Source of the DNA: Prochilodus magdalenae
Lineage: Eukaryota > Chordata > Actinopteri > Characiformes > Prochilodontidae
Length of the DNA stretch: 64,000 nucleotides
Reading direction: 5' to 3'
Assembly: GCA_024036415.1 (NCBI GenBank)
Contig: JAMWET010000660.1
Location: 142,001 to 206,000, forward strand
The notes below the pieces were generated by a model that had not been told where the DNA came from, ran no database searches, and saw only the letters and a program-made list of their open reading frames with translations. Positions 23,036 to 35,255 of this stretch are shown piece by piece (position 1 is the stretch's first letter; each line of letters starts with the position of its first letter). The position numbers and the translations under genes were made by a program.

Positions 23036-24340
23036 AGCACCGCTAGTGTGGTTTGACAAGGATGAAACGCCTGTCTGCCCTGTCAGGATTTGAGCCAAAC
23101 TTAATGATCCAAGCCAAACATCTAATCCACTGTGCTGCAGAGTAGTAGGAGTGACAAATGTACCCAGTGGAAGAGAACAGCAGTACCACAACTCATGCCA
23201 TACATCTGATCCCTGCCCGTGCCTCTCTGACACTAATGATATTACACTAGCAAGGATCACCTTCTCAAATATCGCCGTGTGCGGTGCACCACACGCTTGT
23301 TGCTTTAGCTCTGCTGTGATAAATGGAGCACAAGTTGCTTCCTAATAACACGTCTAGCTGCTGTATACTTCAGCTGTATCGGTAAATCGTACTCGCAAAT
23401 GTTTGTGCAGATTAATACAGCCGTTTATATGTGCATATGGCTAATGTGTATCCCTTTGTCAAGTGTTTCAATAAAGGAGGCCATGGAGAGCAGACATGAT
23501 TTGTAGAGGGTACTATTCAGGCTCATGTTTTGAGAACCCAAAAAAACAGTAAGCAGATGTATTTTTTAGAAGAACATGCCTCTAAGTGGTTTATATACCA
23601 TAAATTAAACTTTGTATTTCCATTATGATTTGTATTAGTGCATAATTGGAGGCCTGGTATTGTTAGTCAATAATAATTGCATTCTTATTTGTAATCATGA
23701 GGATTGTATTACTTTATTATTAGCATAAATTATGAAATTGGCAACTTTTTAGTATATAATTGGCAGCAGTTTGTTAGTTCTACTTCTAGGAAGTATTTAT
23801 GCTAAAGGGGTTTATTTCTAAAAGAGCTGAGAGGAATTTAATGGCATTAATACTTCATTAATAAATCAAAAATGCAATCCAAATTTTAGTTTTGCTTTAT
23901 TTTAGGGTAAACACATTGTGATTTATTAAGGTTTTGTTTGTTTAAACTAACTAGATTATTTGCTGTGCATAAAGCTTTAGCACAAAATTGGAGCTATATT
24001 TATGATGTGAAAATCACTAAATTCCATTACTAGCTGCAATAATGCACAATACATTTTGATATGACATTATGCTAATTATTTAGCATGTGTTTTAAAATAA
24101 TGATCTAAACTTAAATATATGGCACGCGTCAAAAGTCTAGACACAGCAAAGCAGTTTCTAAGCAGTTTTGGACCAATTTTATTTGTTTGTCCATCATAAA
24201 TATTCACTAAAGTGAAAGAATAACTAGAGCATTTAAATTTACCAAAAAAGGGAAGAGTTTCATAAACATTACATACAACTAAATATATATAGTGGTGGCG
24301 ATATGGCAGAAATATAATATGGTGATCCATTAAGACTATA
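23036..24340. other. Unique AT-rich sequence, nothing recognised
   Basis: The part at about 23580-24120 is strongly AT-rich. A phrase near 24128-24200 (CAAAAGTCTAGACACAGC) may be a fragment of a short DNA element, but no boundaries could be found. Confidence 0.4.
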
Positions 24341-24345
24341 TCAGG

Positions 24346-24386
24346 ATGGATAGATAGATAGATAGATGGACAGATAGATAGATAGG
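24346..24386. repeat. (GATA)n tetranucleotide repeat, interrupted
   Basis: GATA/GATG units with GGACA interruptions. Confidence 0.85.
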
Positions 24387-24654
24387 ATAAAGGATCTCCT
24401 GATACGTATTGTTTCAGCCATCTCACCAGTTACAACTGTTGACCGTAAGCCTGTAGAGTCTTTAAGTTCACCAACAACATCCATTTAGTTGGATGTCTAA
24501 TGTTTGACTGGCAGGAAATATTATCCAAAGGTAGATCTTATTAGTGTATAGTTGGCAGAATTAGCATCCTTTAGGTTCTAACTGGGCTCAAGTTTATAAC
24601 TTTACTACAGTTTATCACAAGAAGTAGTAATACATTAGAAAACCACCAGTTACA

Positions 24655-24838
24655 GTTACCAGTCACACTAACACACCACAGAACGATCCACCACCCACAA
24701 AATACCTGCTCGGTGGTGGTCCTGTGGGGGTCATGACCTTTGAAGAACAGGGTAAAAAGGGGCAAACGAAGTATACAGAGAATCATATGGACTATAGTCT
24801 ATAACTGTAGAACTATAAAATGCTCCTATACAAGGAAT
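24655..24838 (+). repeat. Fold-back repeat, right arm (copy FB1)
   Basis: Shares CACTAACACACCAC, ATCCACCACCCAC, CTGCTCGGTGGTGGTCCTG and GGACTATAGTCTATAACTG-type phrases in order with the copies at 26269, 42663, 43437 and 57671. It matches the reverse complement of the arm at 53128. Only one arm is present. Confidence 0.65.
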
Positions 24839-25079
24839 TGTACCCTAGTAACGTGATAACTGAGTAGGTATATGATGTGAGTTTATGGAGGTGTCGTCTA
24901 ACCTTGAAAGAAAGGCCTACAAGCACTTCATTGAGCTGGTTAATCACTTTACTAGTATCTATAGTTTCTAATAAAGAGGTCAGTGAGTGTATAATAGATG
25001 TTTATTTTTTTCTCCATCTCTTCCTTTCTTTCTTTCATTCTCTATCTTTTTGCTTATTGCTGTGACTTAATAAGTGCAG
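24839..25079. other. Unique sequence
   Basis: Pyrimidine-rich (TCTTTCTTTCTTTC-like) near 25018-25050. Nothing else is recognised. Confidence 0.4.
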
Positions 25080-25300
25080 GTTCCCAGTGGGAGACCCTGT
25101 ATCGAGTTTTCTTCTGGGCCCTCCCTCAAGAAACTGCACTATGGCGGGGCACTCCCTGGCCCAGATTAATTACCCCCCTCTAATTGGTTTAGTGGCTGAC
25201 AGCTGGGCCACGCGGACTGCACGCTGATACATCCTGTTAAATGATGGCCATCCGTCATTGTTGACTATTAGAGTTTGGGACTGGCACCCAAGTGGTCTGC
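25080..25300. other. CNE-like unique block
   Basis: GC-richer, non-repetitive sequence with CCCAGATTAATTACCCCC and CTCTAATTGGTTTAG. No coding frame is recognisable. Candidate enhancer by composition only. Confidence 0.33.
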
Positions 25301-25321
25301 TTTTCTCTAGGAAAGTGAGAC

Positions 25322-25366
25322 TGTGTGTGTGTGTGTGTGTCTGTGTGTGTCTGTGTGTGTGTGTAT
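25322..25366. repeat. (GT)n microsatellite
   Basis: GT repeat with two CT interruptions. Confidence 0.92.
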
Positions 25367-25600
25367 TGAATTGTGTGCAAGTGTGTTTACTTCACACTGG
25401 ATAATTTGATACACATCTCATTGTCTGAGTCACTGTCAATCATAGCACGCTGATGCATGGACAGACTGAGTGAATGTGAGAGACAGGAGATTGGATAGTA
25501 TGGTAAACTGAAAGCCATATGTTTCGGCGGGGCGCATGCCAAACTTCTTCTATTTTTATTTGTGTTTATACAGAGGTAAAATAAAAATAGATCCCACACT

Positions 25601-25978
25601 ACACTTATCATCAGAAGAGTTGCACAAATAGTTGGGAATCAACTGAAAGGAATTATTCAGGAATTATATAAGGATATTCAGCGAGCAGTGATGCCTCCAT
25701 GGGTCATTATGTTAGTGCCAGCACTATTGGCAGATGGCTGCATATTGCAGGACTACATGCACACAGACCGTTACGACGTCTGCCCTTAATACCACTTCAA
25801 CATCAGCAAAGACTGCGACGGTGTCAGACTGTCATGCAGTGACTCAGAATGACGGCAGGTCATCTTCAGTGATGAGTCCCACTTTTGTCTTGGTGAAGGC
25901 AGCTAGATCAGCGCCAAAGTGAGTGGTTTGTTGTCACATGTCCGGAAAGCCTGGTGTTACGCCACCTCCACCCCTACC
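25601..25978 (+). mobile_element. Family A Tc1-like fragment (copy A3)
   Basis: Contains a decayed left end (ATCATCAGAAGAGTTGCACA) with a large deletion, then the block from ATTCAGCGAGCAGTGATGCC through GTCATCTTCAGTGATGAGTCC (D1 motif FSDES) to GGAAAGCCTGGTGTTACGCC. The 3' part is absent. Non-functional. Confidence 0.72.
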
Positions 25979-26268
25979 CTTGTGCATTTGTTTGAATGTA
26001 ACATTCACCACAGTTTGGTAAGGCTTGTGCTGCCTAGTAACACTTGCTACAAAAGAACGCTTTTGTGTCCAGAGCAGGAATGGACACATGGCTGGATAGG
26101 GCTGAAATGTGTTTTAGGGAACTACTCTTGTGTGCTTTTGCCATTTTTCTCCTAGCACATAGACCAGAACACTTATTGTTTTTTTGTATAGACTGAATTT
26201 ACATCATATTGGTAGACAGTTGATGTCATAGGGGCCACAGAAAGGGTTTGGGGAATGATGTGGGGGGC
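25979..26268. other. Unique sequence, nothing recognised
   Basis: No gene or repeat is supported. Confidence 0.35.
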
Positions 26269-26495
26269 ACTGCTGTGTCTGATCCACTCACACCAGCACA
26301 ACACACCCTAACACACCACCACCACATTAGTGTCACTGCACTGAGAATCATTCACCACTCCCAAGATACTTGCTCTGTGGTGGTACTGTTGGGGGTCCTG
26401 ACCATTAAAAAACGGTAATGCATGCTAACAAAGTATACAGAGAAACAGATGGACTACAGTCTGTAACTGTAGCTCTACAAGGTGCTCCTAGATCA
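26269..26495 (+). repeat. Fold-back repeat, right arm (copy FB2)
   Basis: Begins CTGCTGTGTCTGATCCACTC and runs through CACCAGCACAACACACCC, TGTCACTGCACTGAG, CTGCTCTGTGGTGGTAC-type sequence and ATGGACTACAGTCTGTAACTG. It is the same family as 24655 and 43437. Only one arm is present. Confidence 0.68.
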
Positions 26496-26499
26496 CTGA

Positions 26500-27120
26500 A
26501 ATCATGGGTTAGGAATGAAATGTGGAAATCTTGTGATGACCATTCTGCACTCTTCTAAACATTACGCAATATACTGAAGTTTATGAAAGCTGATTTATGC
26601 ATATGTATGTATTCAACCCTATATAGCATGGTAAATGAGTGAGTAAGCATCTTTTGCAGCCCACTAACTAATCATTGAATAAGAGCACACAGTATGGGTA
26701 ACATCCAAATGGAGATTTTACACATAGCCATTCAAAGAAGAAGAGAATGAAATTGTGGTAAAATATACCTGGCAGACGAGCGGGATAAAAATCTGGATGT
26801 TGATTAAGCAGAAAGATATTGTGCTGGTGTCGAAATATAAAATGGAATGCATAAATATAAGTGGGGGGAATCGAATTGTGACCGGGAGGATACGAGTGGA
26901 TGTCACATCAAATAAAACAAGCGAAGCGCGTTATGAGGTGAGGAAATCTCCCAATATCCCTTTCGCGTCTGTGTGTGGAATAAAGGCCTGGAGATTGGAC
27001 TGTGAAAAGACTTTGGAGCCCCTTATTAACTTGCAAATGCCTCATACGGGTCTATACTGTAGTGTCTTATTAAAGTGCAAATATATGACACACTCTCATG
27101 GACTCATTTCTGGAGTGTGA
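26500..27120. other. Unique block, possibly conserved
   Basis: From about 26700 the sequence is non-repetitive. A plus-strand frame at 26755-27120 stays open for 121 codons but shows no recognised domain, and I treat it as chance. The composition is like the neighbouring CNE-like block. Confidence 0.3.
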
Positions 27121-27299
27121 TGGAGTGTTGTAGAGTACACTCATACACCAACATGCACGCTTTCGCTCATCTGTGCACTCATCCTTATTAGCAAAGAATA
27201 ACAGCACGCAGCCCTGATAGTACACAGATCTCTCTAAAAGACAACTCGAGGACTCTGAACTTTGTTTGTTCCGAATGTCATCGTCTCGGCTCGAGCGTT

Positions 27300-27900
27300 T
27301 CTTCACAGAGACGTCTTCACATTTGGAGAGATGTGGATGTTGATGGAGTTAGAAAACACTTCTGCCGGAATATGAATCATAAAAATGCAAATAAAAGGTT
27401 TTTATTGTTGTCATTATCACTTTTGCGACTCTCTGCTGGTCTAATCAATTATGCAGACAGAACATAGCCCCCGGCACGGACCCCTACACCGCCAGCGCCA
27501 ACTTTCAAGTCACCAGGCGTTTTGTCTAATGACAGAAATTTCACCCCGTGAAGACGAGCCCCATCAGCAACTCCGCGACATTGCGGTTCCACATCATTAA
27601 TTTCCAGAGGCTTCCGTAGCGGGAAAAACAAAATCAAATTAATTAGGATGCAGGAAAGCAACATGAGGAATTAATAATAATAATAATAAAAAACAGCATT
27701 CTTGCTAATGGACGCGAAACAAACGACGCCATTATTTTTTAGAGGCAGGCGACCTAACTATGTTGTTGGCAATTTCTGACTCAATTACAACGTAGGGAAC
27801 TCATCTCTACCTTTTCAAATGAGGTTTAGATGAGAAAATTTAATTAGAAATTATAACCCTTGAGGAACTTGCAGCCAACCAAAAATTGCCCACTCGTCAC
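27300..27900. other. CNE-like unique block
   Basis: Non-repetitive sequence with several TAAT cores (ATCATTAATTTCCAG, AATTAATTAGGATGC, AAATTTAATTAGAAATT) and GC-rich islands, without an open frame of interest. Contains a short (TAA)n run at about 27672-27690. One of the better enhancer candidates, untested. Confidence 0.38.
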
Positions 27901-29214
27901 TTTAGTTTTAGGGTTTTGTTTGGTGTTTTTTTATTTTATTTTTTAGCTGCAGTGTTTCAGGACTTAGCCGGCATTTGGTATTAAGAAGCCTTCTACTCAT
28001 AAATAAAAAGGTTTCCATCTAACCAAACTTGTGACTGTCCAGGTATAGATTGAGTTATATCATTCATGGTGTCAGTGGCACATAGGGAAGAGCATTTTAT
28101 TGGAAAATACTTAATACTCAATAATACTTTTAATAATATTCGAGTCATTTTTATATAAGTTACTTGCACATATGCACAATGACAGAAAATGCAAACAAGT
28201 TTTCCAGCACTTACCGTTTGTGAACAATCCAGCTGAAAACAGGATGAGTGGTTTCTTAATTTCATAGGCCTAAAATGTATAGAAAATGGCTACTGGTCCC
28301 TATAACCTTTTTGCTTTTGTTGTCAAGACAATGATGGCTGTTGGGTCAGTCATCCCCATAAGAAATCTGTGTGGTATTGTAATAGATTGACATTGATATG
28401 AGGTTATATGCTCTCATGATAAGACATGATATGCATGTGACTAAAACTACTTATAAGGAATTATACAAGTTTATGACAATCGTATAAAGTGCTATGTGTG
28501 CTACATAGTGCTTTACAAATGCCTTTATAAAGCATTATGAATACTGGGTTTATAGGGCGGGTTACTGTAAGGTCTGCTTTGTTTTCTTCCTTTTTTTAAT
28601 CCACAACCTTGCAGATTCCATCATGGAGTTTTACTCTGGGATACAAAATATGAGAAACCCAACTTGTCAGAAAGTGCTTTCATGCCCCTTGGGAATATGG
28701 ATGGCTCATCTTCAGTTTGTGCTTCTAGCTGCAAGTGGTCAACAGACTCAGCTGTAACCGAGCCAATTTTTCAAAGTGTTCCGCTGATGTGATTGGTATC
28801 ATCCTCAGGCTGAATGGGTCCACCCATGGCGGGGGATGGGGGGTTAGACTGTCTTACCTGAGGATAGTGAGACCTTTCTGTAATCTAGTCGGGGAGAAAA
28901 TTATAGAGCTCAATTTAAGACTTACCCCATGAAATTAACACCCCCAGCTCTCTTTTCTGCTTCCAAGAGTGATTTTCTTCATAGGCTGCCTCTTTGAAAG
29001 TTTCCGAAGTAAGAGGGGTTCTGACTTTATTTTGGGGTTACCTCAAATGTCTGGTCTGAGAGGCGAAAAAGTGTCTGGGTAGTATTTGAACTTGTTTATA
29101 TGGAAGATTCTTTACATGCTGTTATAACGTAACCTTACTGTAAGTTTCAGGTGGTAGTAACTTCAGGCTCCTGCAGATTCCGCTGTATGAGGAGGATGGG
29201 GCTATAAATACCTG
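27901..29214. other. Mostly unique sequence
   Basis: No gene is supported. The part at about 28430-28590 (AAAGTGCTATGTGTGCTACA, GCCTTTATAAAGCATTATG) resembles a widespread fish interspersed repeat, but no termini were found. Confidence 0.4.
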
Positions 29215-29585
29215 CAGGGTGTGAGTGATGGGATTCATAGGTTGAGAAGAGGTTTTACAGTGCAGTAAATGTCTCTTTCCTTGTGTGGAAAATGGCTCCA
29301 AAGCAGATGTTAATGATTGGCTAAAAGGACTGACTGTATTTGGGTGTGCCAAAGACCATAGTGTGAGGGAAGTAGCTGAATCTGCAGGTGTATGGAAGTG
29401 TATGGTCATATGGTCTACCAGCAGTGGCTAAAATCCCAGTCTACAGGAAACCTTCCTCAGAATTCTGCAGGTAAGGCATCCAACAAATCCGGCTCAACTG
29501 TGTAATTCTTTGATGTAAGAGTGTTTGAACACTGATGTGGCCTACATCCAGGTTCTTGTCCAGTCCATGCCAAACTGAATCCCAG
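29215..29585 (+). mobile_element. Tc1-like lineage C fragment, N-terminal region
   Basis: A degenerate transposase N-terminus. The reading includes the HTH phrase HSVREVAESAGV and, one frame over, VYQQWLKSQSTG, both typical of Tc1-like DNA-binding domains. A related fragment is at 51590-51950, with the shared phrase TGGCTAAAATCCCAGTCTAC. The catalytic domain is not recognisable. Non-functional. Confidence 0.68.
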
Positions 29586-29628
29586 TTTGTGAAGGTCCTA
29601 CATTAGGTAGGTTTTAGTCACTGGTGAC

Positions 29629-29664
29629 TAATTTTAATTTTAATTTTAATTTTAATTTTAAGAC
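29629..29664. repeat. (TTTTAA)n hexanucleotide repeat
   Basis: Five to six perfect TTTTAA units. Confidence 0.9.
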
Positions 29665-31339
29665 CGTTGACGATGGTCTTTGTAATGAAATGGTCACATA
29701 TTTTAAATGGTGCAACAAAACAAATAAATAAATCATTTTTGCATAAAAATAATTACATGGTTTTGATGTGATATCAGGTAAATATTCTATAATGGTGGTT
29801 TTATTTTAACAATACAGTTGTGGATGAAGATTACCTTGCAAAGTAGTGATAACATTCCTCTGGATCTTTTTGGTCCCATATTTGGGAGTTATCATGGGTC
29901 TTCTTCTGCATTATTCAGCCAGTTAAGGCAACATCTTCTAGAGCAGAACAGCAAGAATGCCACGCACCATTCATGGCTCAAGAGAGTGAAATTGGCCATG
30001 TAGTGCTTCATTCCACTGCTCAATAATAGAAGATGGATAGAAGCAATTTTAGACGAAGCTGTAGCCGGTTCCATAGACGCTAGGGGCCAGGGCCACCACT
30101 GGTTGCAAATAAGGCAGGAAACTCGTATAAATGCATTTTAACAGTTATATGACATGGCACATATAACTGCTGTTTGAAACTTATTCATGATCCGCACATG
30201 CACAAAAACTCCAGTCCTTCTCTTCCTACACTGTGAAAGACAGAGTCTATCTGCTACAAGCATATTATATGCAGCTTCAGTCTCTGCCAGTGTTAGCCAC
30301 TGCTGTCAGAATCCATTCTTAGCCACCATTACAGTATGTCCCGATGTGTCTGGCACAAGAGGCTTCTATTTTTCTGATTAAACTTGTGCAGAGTCAGCAC
30401 CTCCTCGCAGTGAATGCAGGTTCACTTACAGGTGACTCCTGTCGACTCTATTAAGTCTGCCCTATTCTCATTCCACCAGAGTAACACCCAGCCTTACCGG
30501 CTGACTGTGAGGGATGACAATTCTGGTCTGCAGAAAAAGAAGAGAACAAAAAACTGACACCAAGGTAGTTATCATATGATGGAGATACAGCCCTCGGTAT
30601 AGTAATTCACTTCACAAAGTGTGAAGCATACTAAGAAGCATAGCTGGGCGTTGAGAGCAACTGACGTTGGCTTTCTGCAGTAGGTACATCAAGACAGCGT
30701 TCAGTATTAGTCGCCGGCTTATTTGCGCGTTAACTGTATGTACTAACTGCTGCCAGTGAACATGTTTACACAGTGTAAAGTATAAACACTAAATCTTATT
30801 AGTACTGTATTAGTACTGTTAGTTAATATATTTTAAGAAACACAAATTGGGAATTCGTTTGGTGAAAATCATGAATACATGCTTTATTAGCTGTAATAAT
30901 GTATTAATGAACATTAAACACTTTGTTAAGACCTTGTTATGCAAATAATAAATCATGAATTATAACTTAGCTTTACCTAGCTATTAATGTATAATGGAGG
31001 CACTTGATTCCTATAGGTTCTAGGTACTATTACATGACTTTTGGAGTTTGTTACTTAGAGTAGAGCTACTACATGTGCTTAAGACTTCATAGTGCCTTCC
31101 ATGTTCTGAAGTAGAGTTTTAGTCCAACAGCTTTTAGCTTTACTGTATTAAAAGATATATTTTTATTATTTTTACTATATTTATTTAAATGTCTATTATA
31201 CTTAACATTGATACTGAGGTCTAAATTAATGCAATTTCAAAGCTGGAATAATTATTACTATTGATAACTTGGATTTTATGATAAAAAAGTGTATTTTCTC
31301 ATATTTTATGTTGGTCACCAATTTATAAAATCAGGAATT
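29665..31339. other. Unique sequence, AT-rich towards the end
   Basis: No gene is supported. The stretch at about 30780-31300 is strongly AT-rich. Confidence 0.4.
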
Positions 31340-31535
31340 CACAGCACTGAAACTTTCACTGTACCTGACTGACCCAACAGCTACAATTGCAGAAATTCAG
31401 CAAGCCATGCAGAATGCCAACAGGTCATCCTCAGTGAAAAGTAACGCAGACCATTCCATGTTCCTGGTAACCTTTATCTTCGTTCTGAATAGCACTGCAA
31501 TCCCACTCCTCCTTCTGGGTGCATCTATTCTTTTA
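31340..31535 (+). mobile_element. Family A remnant with large internal deletion
   Basis: Retains CTGACTGACCCAACAGC, a short interior piece (GCAGAATGCCAACAGGTCATC), TTCCTGGTAACCTTTATC and the 3' terminal CCTTCTGGGTGCATCTATTC. The order matches longer family A copies with most of the interior lost, giving a MITE-like derivative. Confidence 0.6.
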
Positions 31536-32720
31536 AAGAGTGTATATGCAAAGTTTTTAATCTTTTGGAAACTGGAATACCATTGTCTGTAGAAGCCAGA
31601 ATTTCATAACTTACTGCTTTATTTAAGGAGTTTGGTGCCATTTGTTTTTCAGCCTGGGTTTGAAGCAGAGACTGAGAAACATGGCCATTCAAGCGATGTT
31701 CTTGAGACTTTCATATTGCAGTTTTACAGTCTTAATAATGATGGAGTTGTTTAGCCTGTGGGCTGAAAGAAAATAAGTTTATTAACTTACTGGCTTCATC
31801 AGTACACACTGTGTTCATGGGTATTCATATATAGTGTGTTTACATTTTTCAATAAAAGGCATTCCGTCATATCTAACAAATATTAGTTTTACAGCAATAA
31901 ACTTATCAGACTTAATATCTTAGAAGGCTTAGGAATCAAGAGCTATATTGAATTATTTTATGCAAAACTATATTCTCTGTGTAATACAGGTGATGATTTA
32001 TGCTTAGTAATTTGCATAATAGTGTCTTAACTAAGGCTTAACCAAGTTTTTCTGTGCATTATTTAAAATGACTGTGTGATTATTAGTGATTTTATGCAAT
32101 TATGTACAAGTCATAATGTATAAAACATAATGCATAGTGACTAGACCATTTAAAAGTATCTAATTTGGGCTTTACTGGAGAAAAAACAGAACTTAATTAA
32201 ACCCCAAGGCATTCCTTAAAATGAAGTGTTACTATAAAGATCATGACCTTACTTGGAGGGACACATGATGTAGTAGCCCAATTAGGTTACGTAATAGGAA
32301 GTTATAGGGGAGTCATCAATGAAAAGACAGCTGTAAGCTGCTGAATATGTGGTGCTGTATGAAAGCAACCGGCAAAGCCTGGGACTGCGTAAGGCTGGCA
32401 AACTGACGAAAGACATAATGATGAATCACTAGATCAAGTAACAGGTAATAACACATAAGCACTAGTAGGTTCTCATGGTACTTCTTGGTTCACAATTAGG
32501 ATACAGCTAATAAGTAGATGAGCTATGAACTAATGACAAACCAAAGTCTAAGTTAACCCTGATACTAAGCACTTAGTCAGTTATTAAGTAATCATAAATG
32601 CTAAATGAAAAGTTTGCTAATAATCAATATGGGTAATAAGTCCCAGGTTGGTCAAGTATGCAAGTGGCCACCTGTGGGTTCTGGCAATTTGAATGACTAA
32701 CATACTCTCGCTACTGAAAA
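31536..32720. other. AT-rich unique sequence
   Basis: No repeat boundary, gene or exon was recognised. Confidence 0.4.
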
Positions 32721-33406
32721 CAAGTTACTCCCTGAAGGAATAAGCCATCAGGAATTAAACTTGGTGGGTAGGTTTGACATCATGAGATAAGAGAATGATT
32801 CAGGTTTCATGCTCGGAAATGCATGTGATGTAAGCAAGGACGGGCCTTATCGCTGCACCTGACTGACTATACAAGGCCGTTCTGCTGCTGGTGCTGTCCA
32901 TTCTGACTTGTGCTGTTGTGTTTTTAGCATCATTTGCAAGTGAATTATGCCTCAGAGAAGACTTTGAAAGCAATTTGAGCAATTGGAAGAGTTAGAGAGG
33001 GGTCACTTTGTAGGGCTCCAGGAAGCGGGATAGTCTTATCCATGTATTGCACAGCATACTGGTCATTCAAATACTACCATAGCACGCTTTTTGGTGGCAG
33101 TGGATAGAAAAAGGCATGCACCAGCAACATGATCTGGGGAGACAACCAACTAAGCCATGTGCGGAGGCACCGCGGTCAGCGCATCACTTTGGTGTCACTC
33201 CACTTCCACCCCTACCTCAAAGTCTACAGGTGTATGGAATCGATTATCTCAGGACATCATTAGGAACCTTTACAACTCCATTCCAACTACTTCCACATGT
33301 GTAGCTCAATAAATATTGCAGACATACGTCTAAATGTATCATCATTTATTGTCCCTAGTTTCTTCTGACACTTCCTTCTGGGTGCAACTATTCTCTCGAT
33401 GATAAG
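32721..33406 (+). mobile_element. Family A Tc1-like element with both ends (A4)
   Basis: This copy shows both ends. The left is a decayed CTGAAGGAATAAGCCATCAG; the right is CTTCCTTCTGGGTGCAACTA. The transposase start is preserved as ATGCCTCAGAGAAGA (MPQRR, 32947), followed by a stop, then FEQLEELERGH and an HTH remnant ending NTTIARF. The catalytic region is almost entirely deleted. The tail resumes at CTACAGG-TGTATGG and reads to ATTAGGAACCTTTACAAC (IRNLYN). About 690 bp, non-autonomous. Confidence 0.8.
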
Positions 33407-33639
33407 CAAATTAATAATGTCTTTGTGACCCTAAATGTAAAGTGTTAATGTAGACCAGTAAATCTCAAATGAATAACTGAACAATAATAGTAATAAGGCT
33501 GAAAATAGTTCTGGCAGTCTCTGGTGCACCATCAGAGCACGAGATGAAAACAATGAAAGACCTAGCTTGAACAGGGCAAAATTAGCTGCTGAGGCTGATG
33601 GGCTAATAGAGCACCTACAGTACTTCATAAGACTCTCTT
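33407..33639. other. Unique sequence
   Basis: Nothing recognised. Confidence 0.35.
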
Positions 33640-34060
33640 ATGAGGAGATACACGTGGCGCTCCAATTAGCATGACAATGACATCATTAACGGGCACTCAG
33701 TCCAGCTGATTGTTTAATTAGGACCGGAGGAAATGAAGGCTGAGTCTAAATAAAGAAAGCCAGTTCAGCTCTCGCCGAGGCTCATATTGTCAAAATAGTG
33801 CGCTTTGTGCTGTGCCAATCAGGGACTCATCATGTTACACACAAGACGGTCACACGCGCACCCCCGGTGGAGGCCAGATGACTCCTCATTATCCCCACAG
33901 CTGTAAATTGCGGCTGTCCCGGACAGAATTTCAATTATGTACTTCTTAAAACACTCGCTGGATTAAAGACATTACAAAAGGCCACTCGCGGCAATCAGGC
34001 CGGCTGATTAGGTTTTCACATTGTGGATGAAAGGCCTGCTGCCAAATAGGCTTGATCATT
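33640..34060. other. CNE-like unique block
   Basis: Balanced GC, no repeats, and several TAAT-type sites (TGTTTAATTAGGACCGG, CTCCAATTAGCATGAC, GGCTGATTAGG). It lies directly upstream of the candidate exon at 34197. Candidate regulatory element by composition only. Confidence 0.38.
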
Positions 34061-34196
34061 CAGTGATTCAGAGACGCGGCTCTTTTGTCAGCCTCTTGCC
34101 TGCATGTGCTGCCAGGTTTGTCTTCATTTGTCACGCTGTGCTTTAAAAATGCCGGATTTTGCTCAGTGGCGTGCGGCTTTGTGTGGTTTCCCATAG

Positions 34197-34288
34197 GCAA
34201 GTTCACACGTGGGTCAGGAGAATTGGCGGAAGGCATGGCTAAGTACACTGACAGAGCTCATGAGAAGGACCCCAAAGACTACAATGAG
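34197..34288 (+). CDS. Candidate internal coding exon, unassigned
   Basis: A 92-bp segment preceded by a pyrimidine-containing acceptor (GTGGTTTCCCATAG) and followed by GAG|GTATAA, an acceptable donor. In the frame that stays open (codon split after its first base at the start, phase 0 at the end) it encodes 30 residues. They are hydrophilic and charged, starting KFTRGSGELAEG and ending KDPKDYNE, unlike the low-complexity frames elsewhere. The sequence lies outside all recognised repeats and just after a CNE-like block. I do not recognise the protein. No partner exon was identified in the window, so if real it belongs to a gene with long introns. Chance occurrence of a short splice-bounded frame is a serious alternative. 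Confidence 0.28.
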
Positions 34289-34543
34289 GTATAAAACATA
34301 ATCGTCATTTTACAACACAGCCAATTAAAAATAATGACCTCCAAATAACATTTCTGGCAATAACGGAACCCCCTCACCTATGAAGCATGATTAGAACTTG
34401 CTACTGTCACCTCAGCTAAGGGGGCACGCTTTCATTTCTACTTTCTGTACGTTTTATCAGTCATCGCTAAGTCAATATTGGATATACATTGTCTTCAGAA
34501 ACAGCATATACTCTGCATAGTCCTATTGTTTGCAGTAGCTGAG
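34289..34543. other. Unique sequence
   Basis: Nothing recognised. Confidence 0.35.
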
Positions 34544-34765
34544 ATATGACACAATTAATTTGCAAGTGAATTGGTCTAGTGGCTCATTGCATGGCCTCCC
34601 TGAGAAAGGGTGGGTATTAGAAACAGGTTTTGAGTCTGAGACTAATTGAAAGGAGGAATAACCTTTGGTGGAAAATCAGTAACTGGTGATCTGAGTAGAT
34701 AGTGGGCAGAAAAATAGCTTGACTTGTCACAAATCAATAGATAGCTCTGTAAGATACTTCATATT
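34544..34765 (+). repeat. 220-bp direct repeat, left copy
   Basis: Matches 36011-36230 in the same orientation over about 220 bp (for example GTGAATTGGTCTAG, GGTATTAGAAAC versus GTGTATTAGAAAC, and CAAATCAATAGAT) with moderate divergence. The two copies bracket the composite family A insertion at 34775-35985. Confidence 0.75.
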
Positions 34766-34774
34766 CATATTCCA

Positions 34775-35255
34775 TTCAGTTGGATAAGTTGAAGAAGGAT
34801 CTCGTCGGAAGTGACTCAGAGAAGCGGGATGGTCTTATCATCATACTGCATGCCACATGTGGATATTACTATAGCACGCTGTTGGCGGCAATAGATAGAA
34901 GAAGCCACTCACCAGTGACATGAAGGATTTGGGAGACCTACACCACGGAGAGAAAGAACCCATGGATGTGTGGAGTAAACCAACAGCCTCGACTGCAAAC
35001 ATTCAGCAAGTAGTGATGCCCTCCACAAATCTTCTTGTTAGTGCCAGCCCCATAGGCAGACAACTGTACAACTACATGCATGCAGACCGTTTTGACGAGT
35101 GCCTTAAACACTGTGTCAGCGTTGCCAAAGACTGCAGTGGTGTTGTGCCAGAGAGTCCTGGAATAACTCAGAATGGCAGTGGATCATCTTCAGTAATGAG
35201 TCCTGCTTTTGTCTTGGTGGAGACGATCAACAAATCTGTGTGTGCACCATGGAGG
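34775..35255 (+). mobile_element. Family A Tc1-like element, left part (A5)
   Basis: Begins within the transposase N-terminal region (CAGTTGGATAAGTTGAAG) and runs through GGATATTACTATAGCACGC to GTCATCTTCAGTAATGAGTCC (D1 motif, with FSDES reading FSNES here) and CAACAAATCTGTGTGTG. It is interrupted at about 35256 by a retroelement-like insertion and resumes at about 35690. Confidence 0.78.

Noticed and set aside
22847..23260. 137-codon minus-strand frame rich in Arg/Glu
   Set aside because: Its charged stretch is translated CT microsatellite.
24346..24386. CRISPR-like array of short repeats
   Set aside because: Units are GATA tetranucleotides without spacers; the genome is eukaryotic.
26755..27120. 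121-codon plus-strand frame in a repeat-poor block
   Set aside because: No known motif, and the block looks non-coding; kept only as a note.
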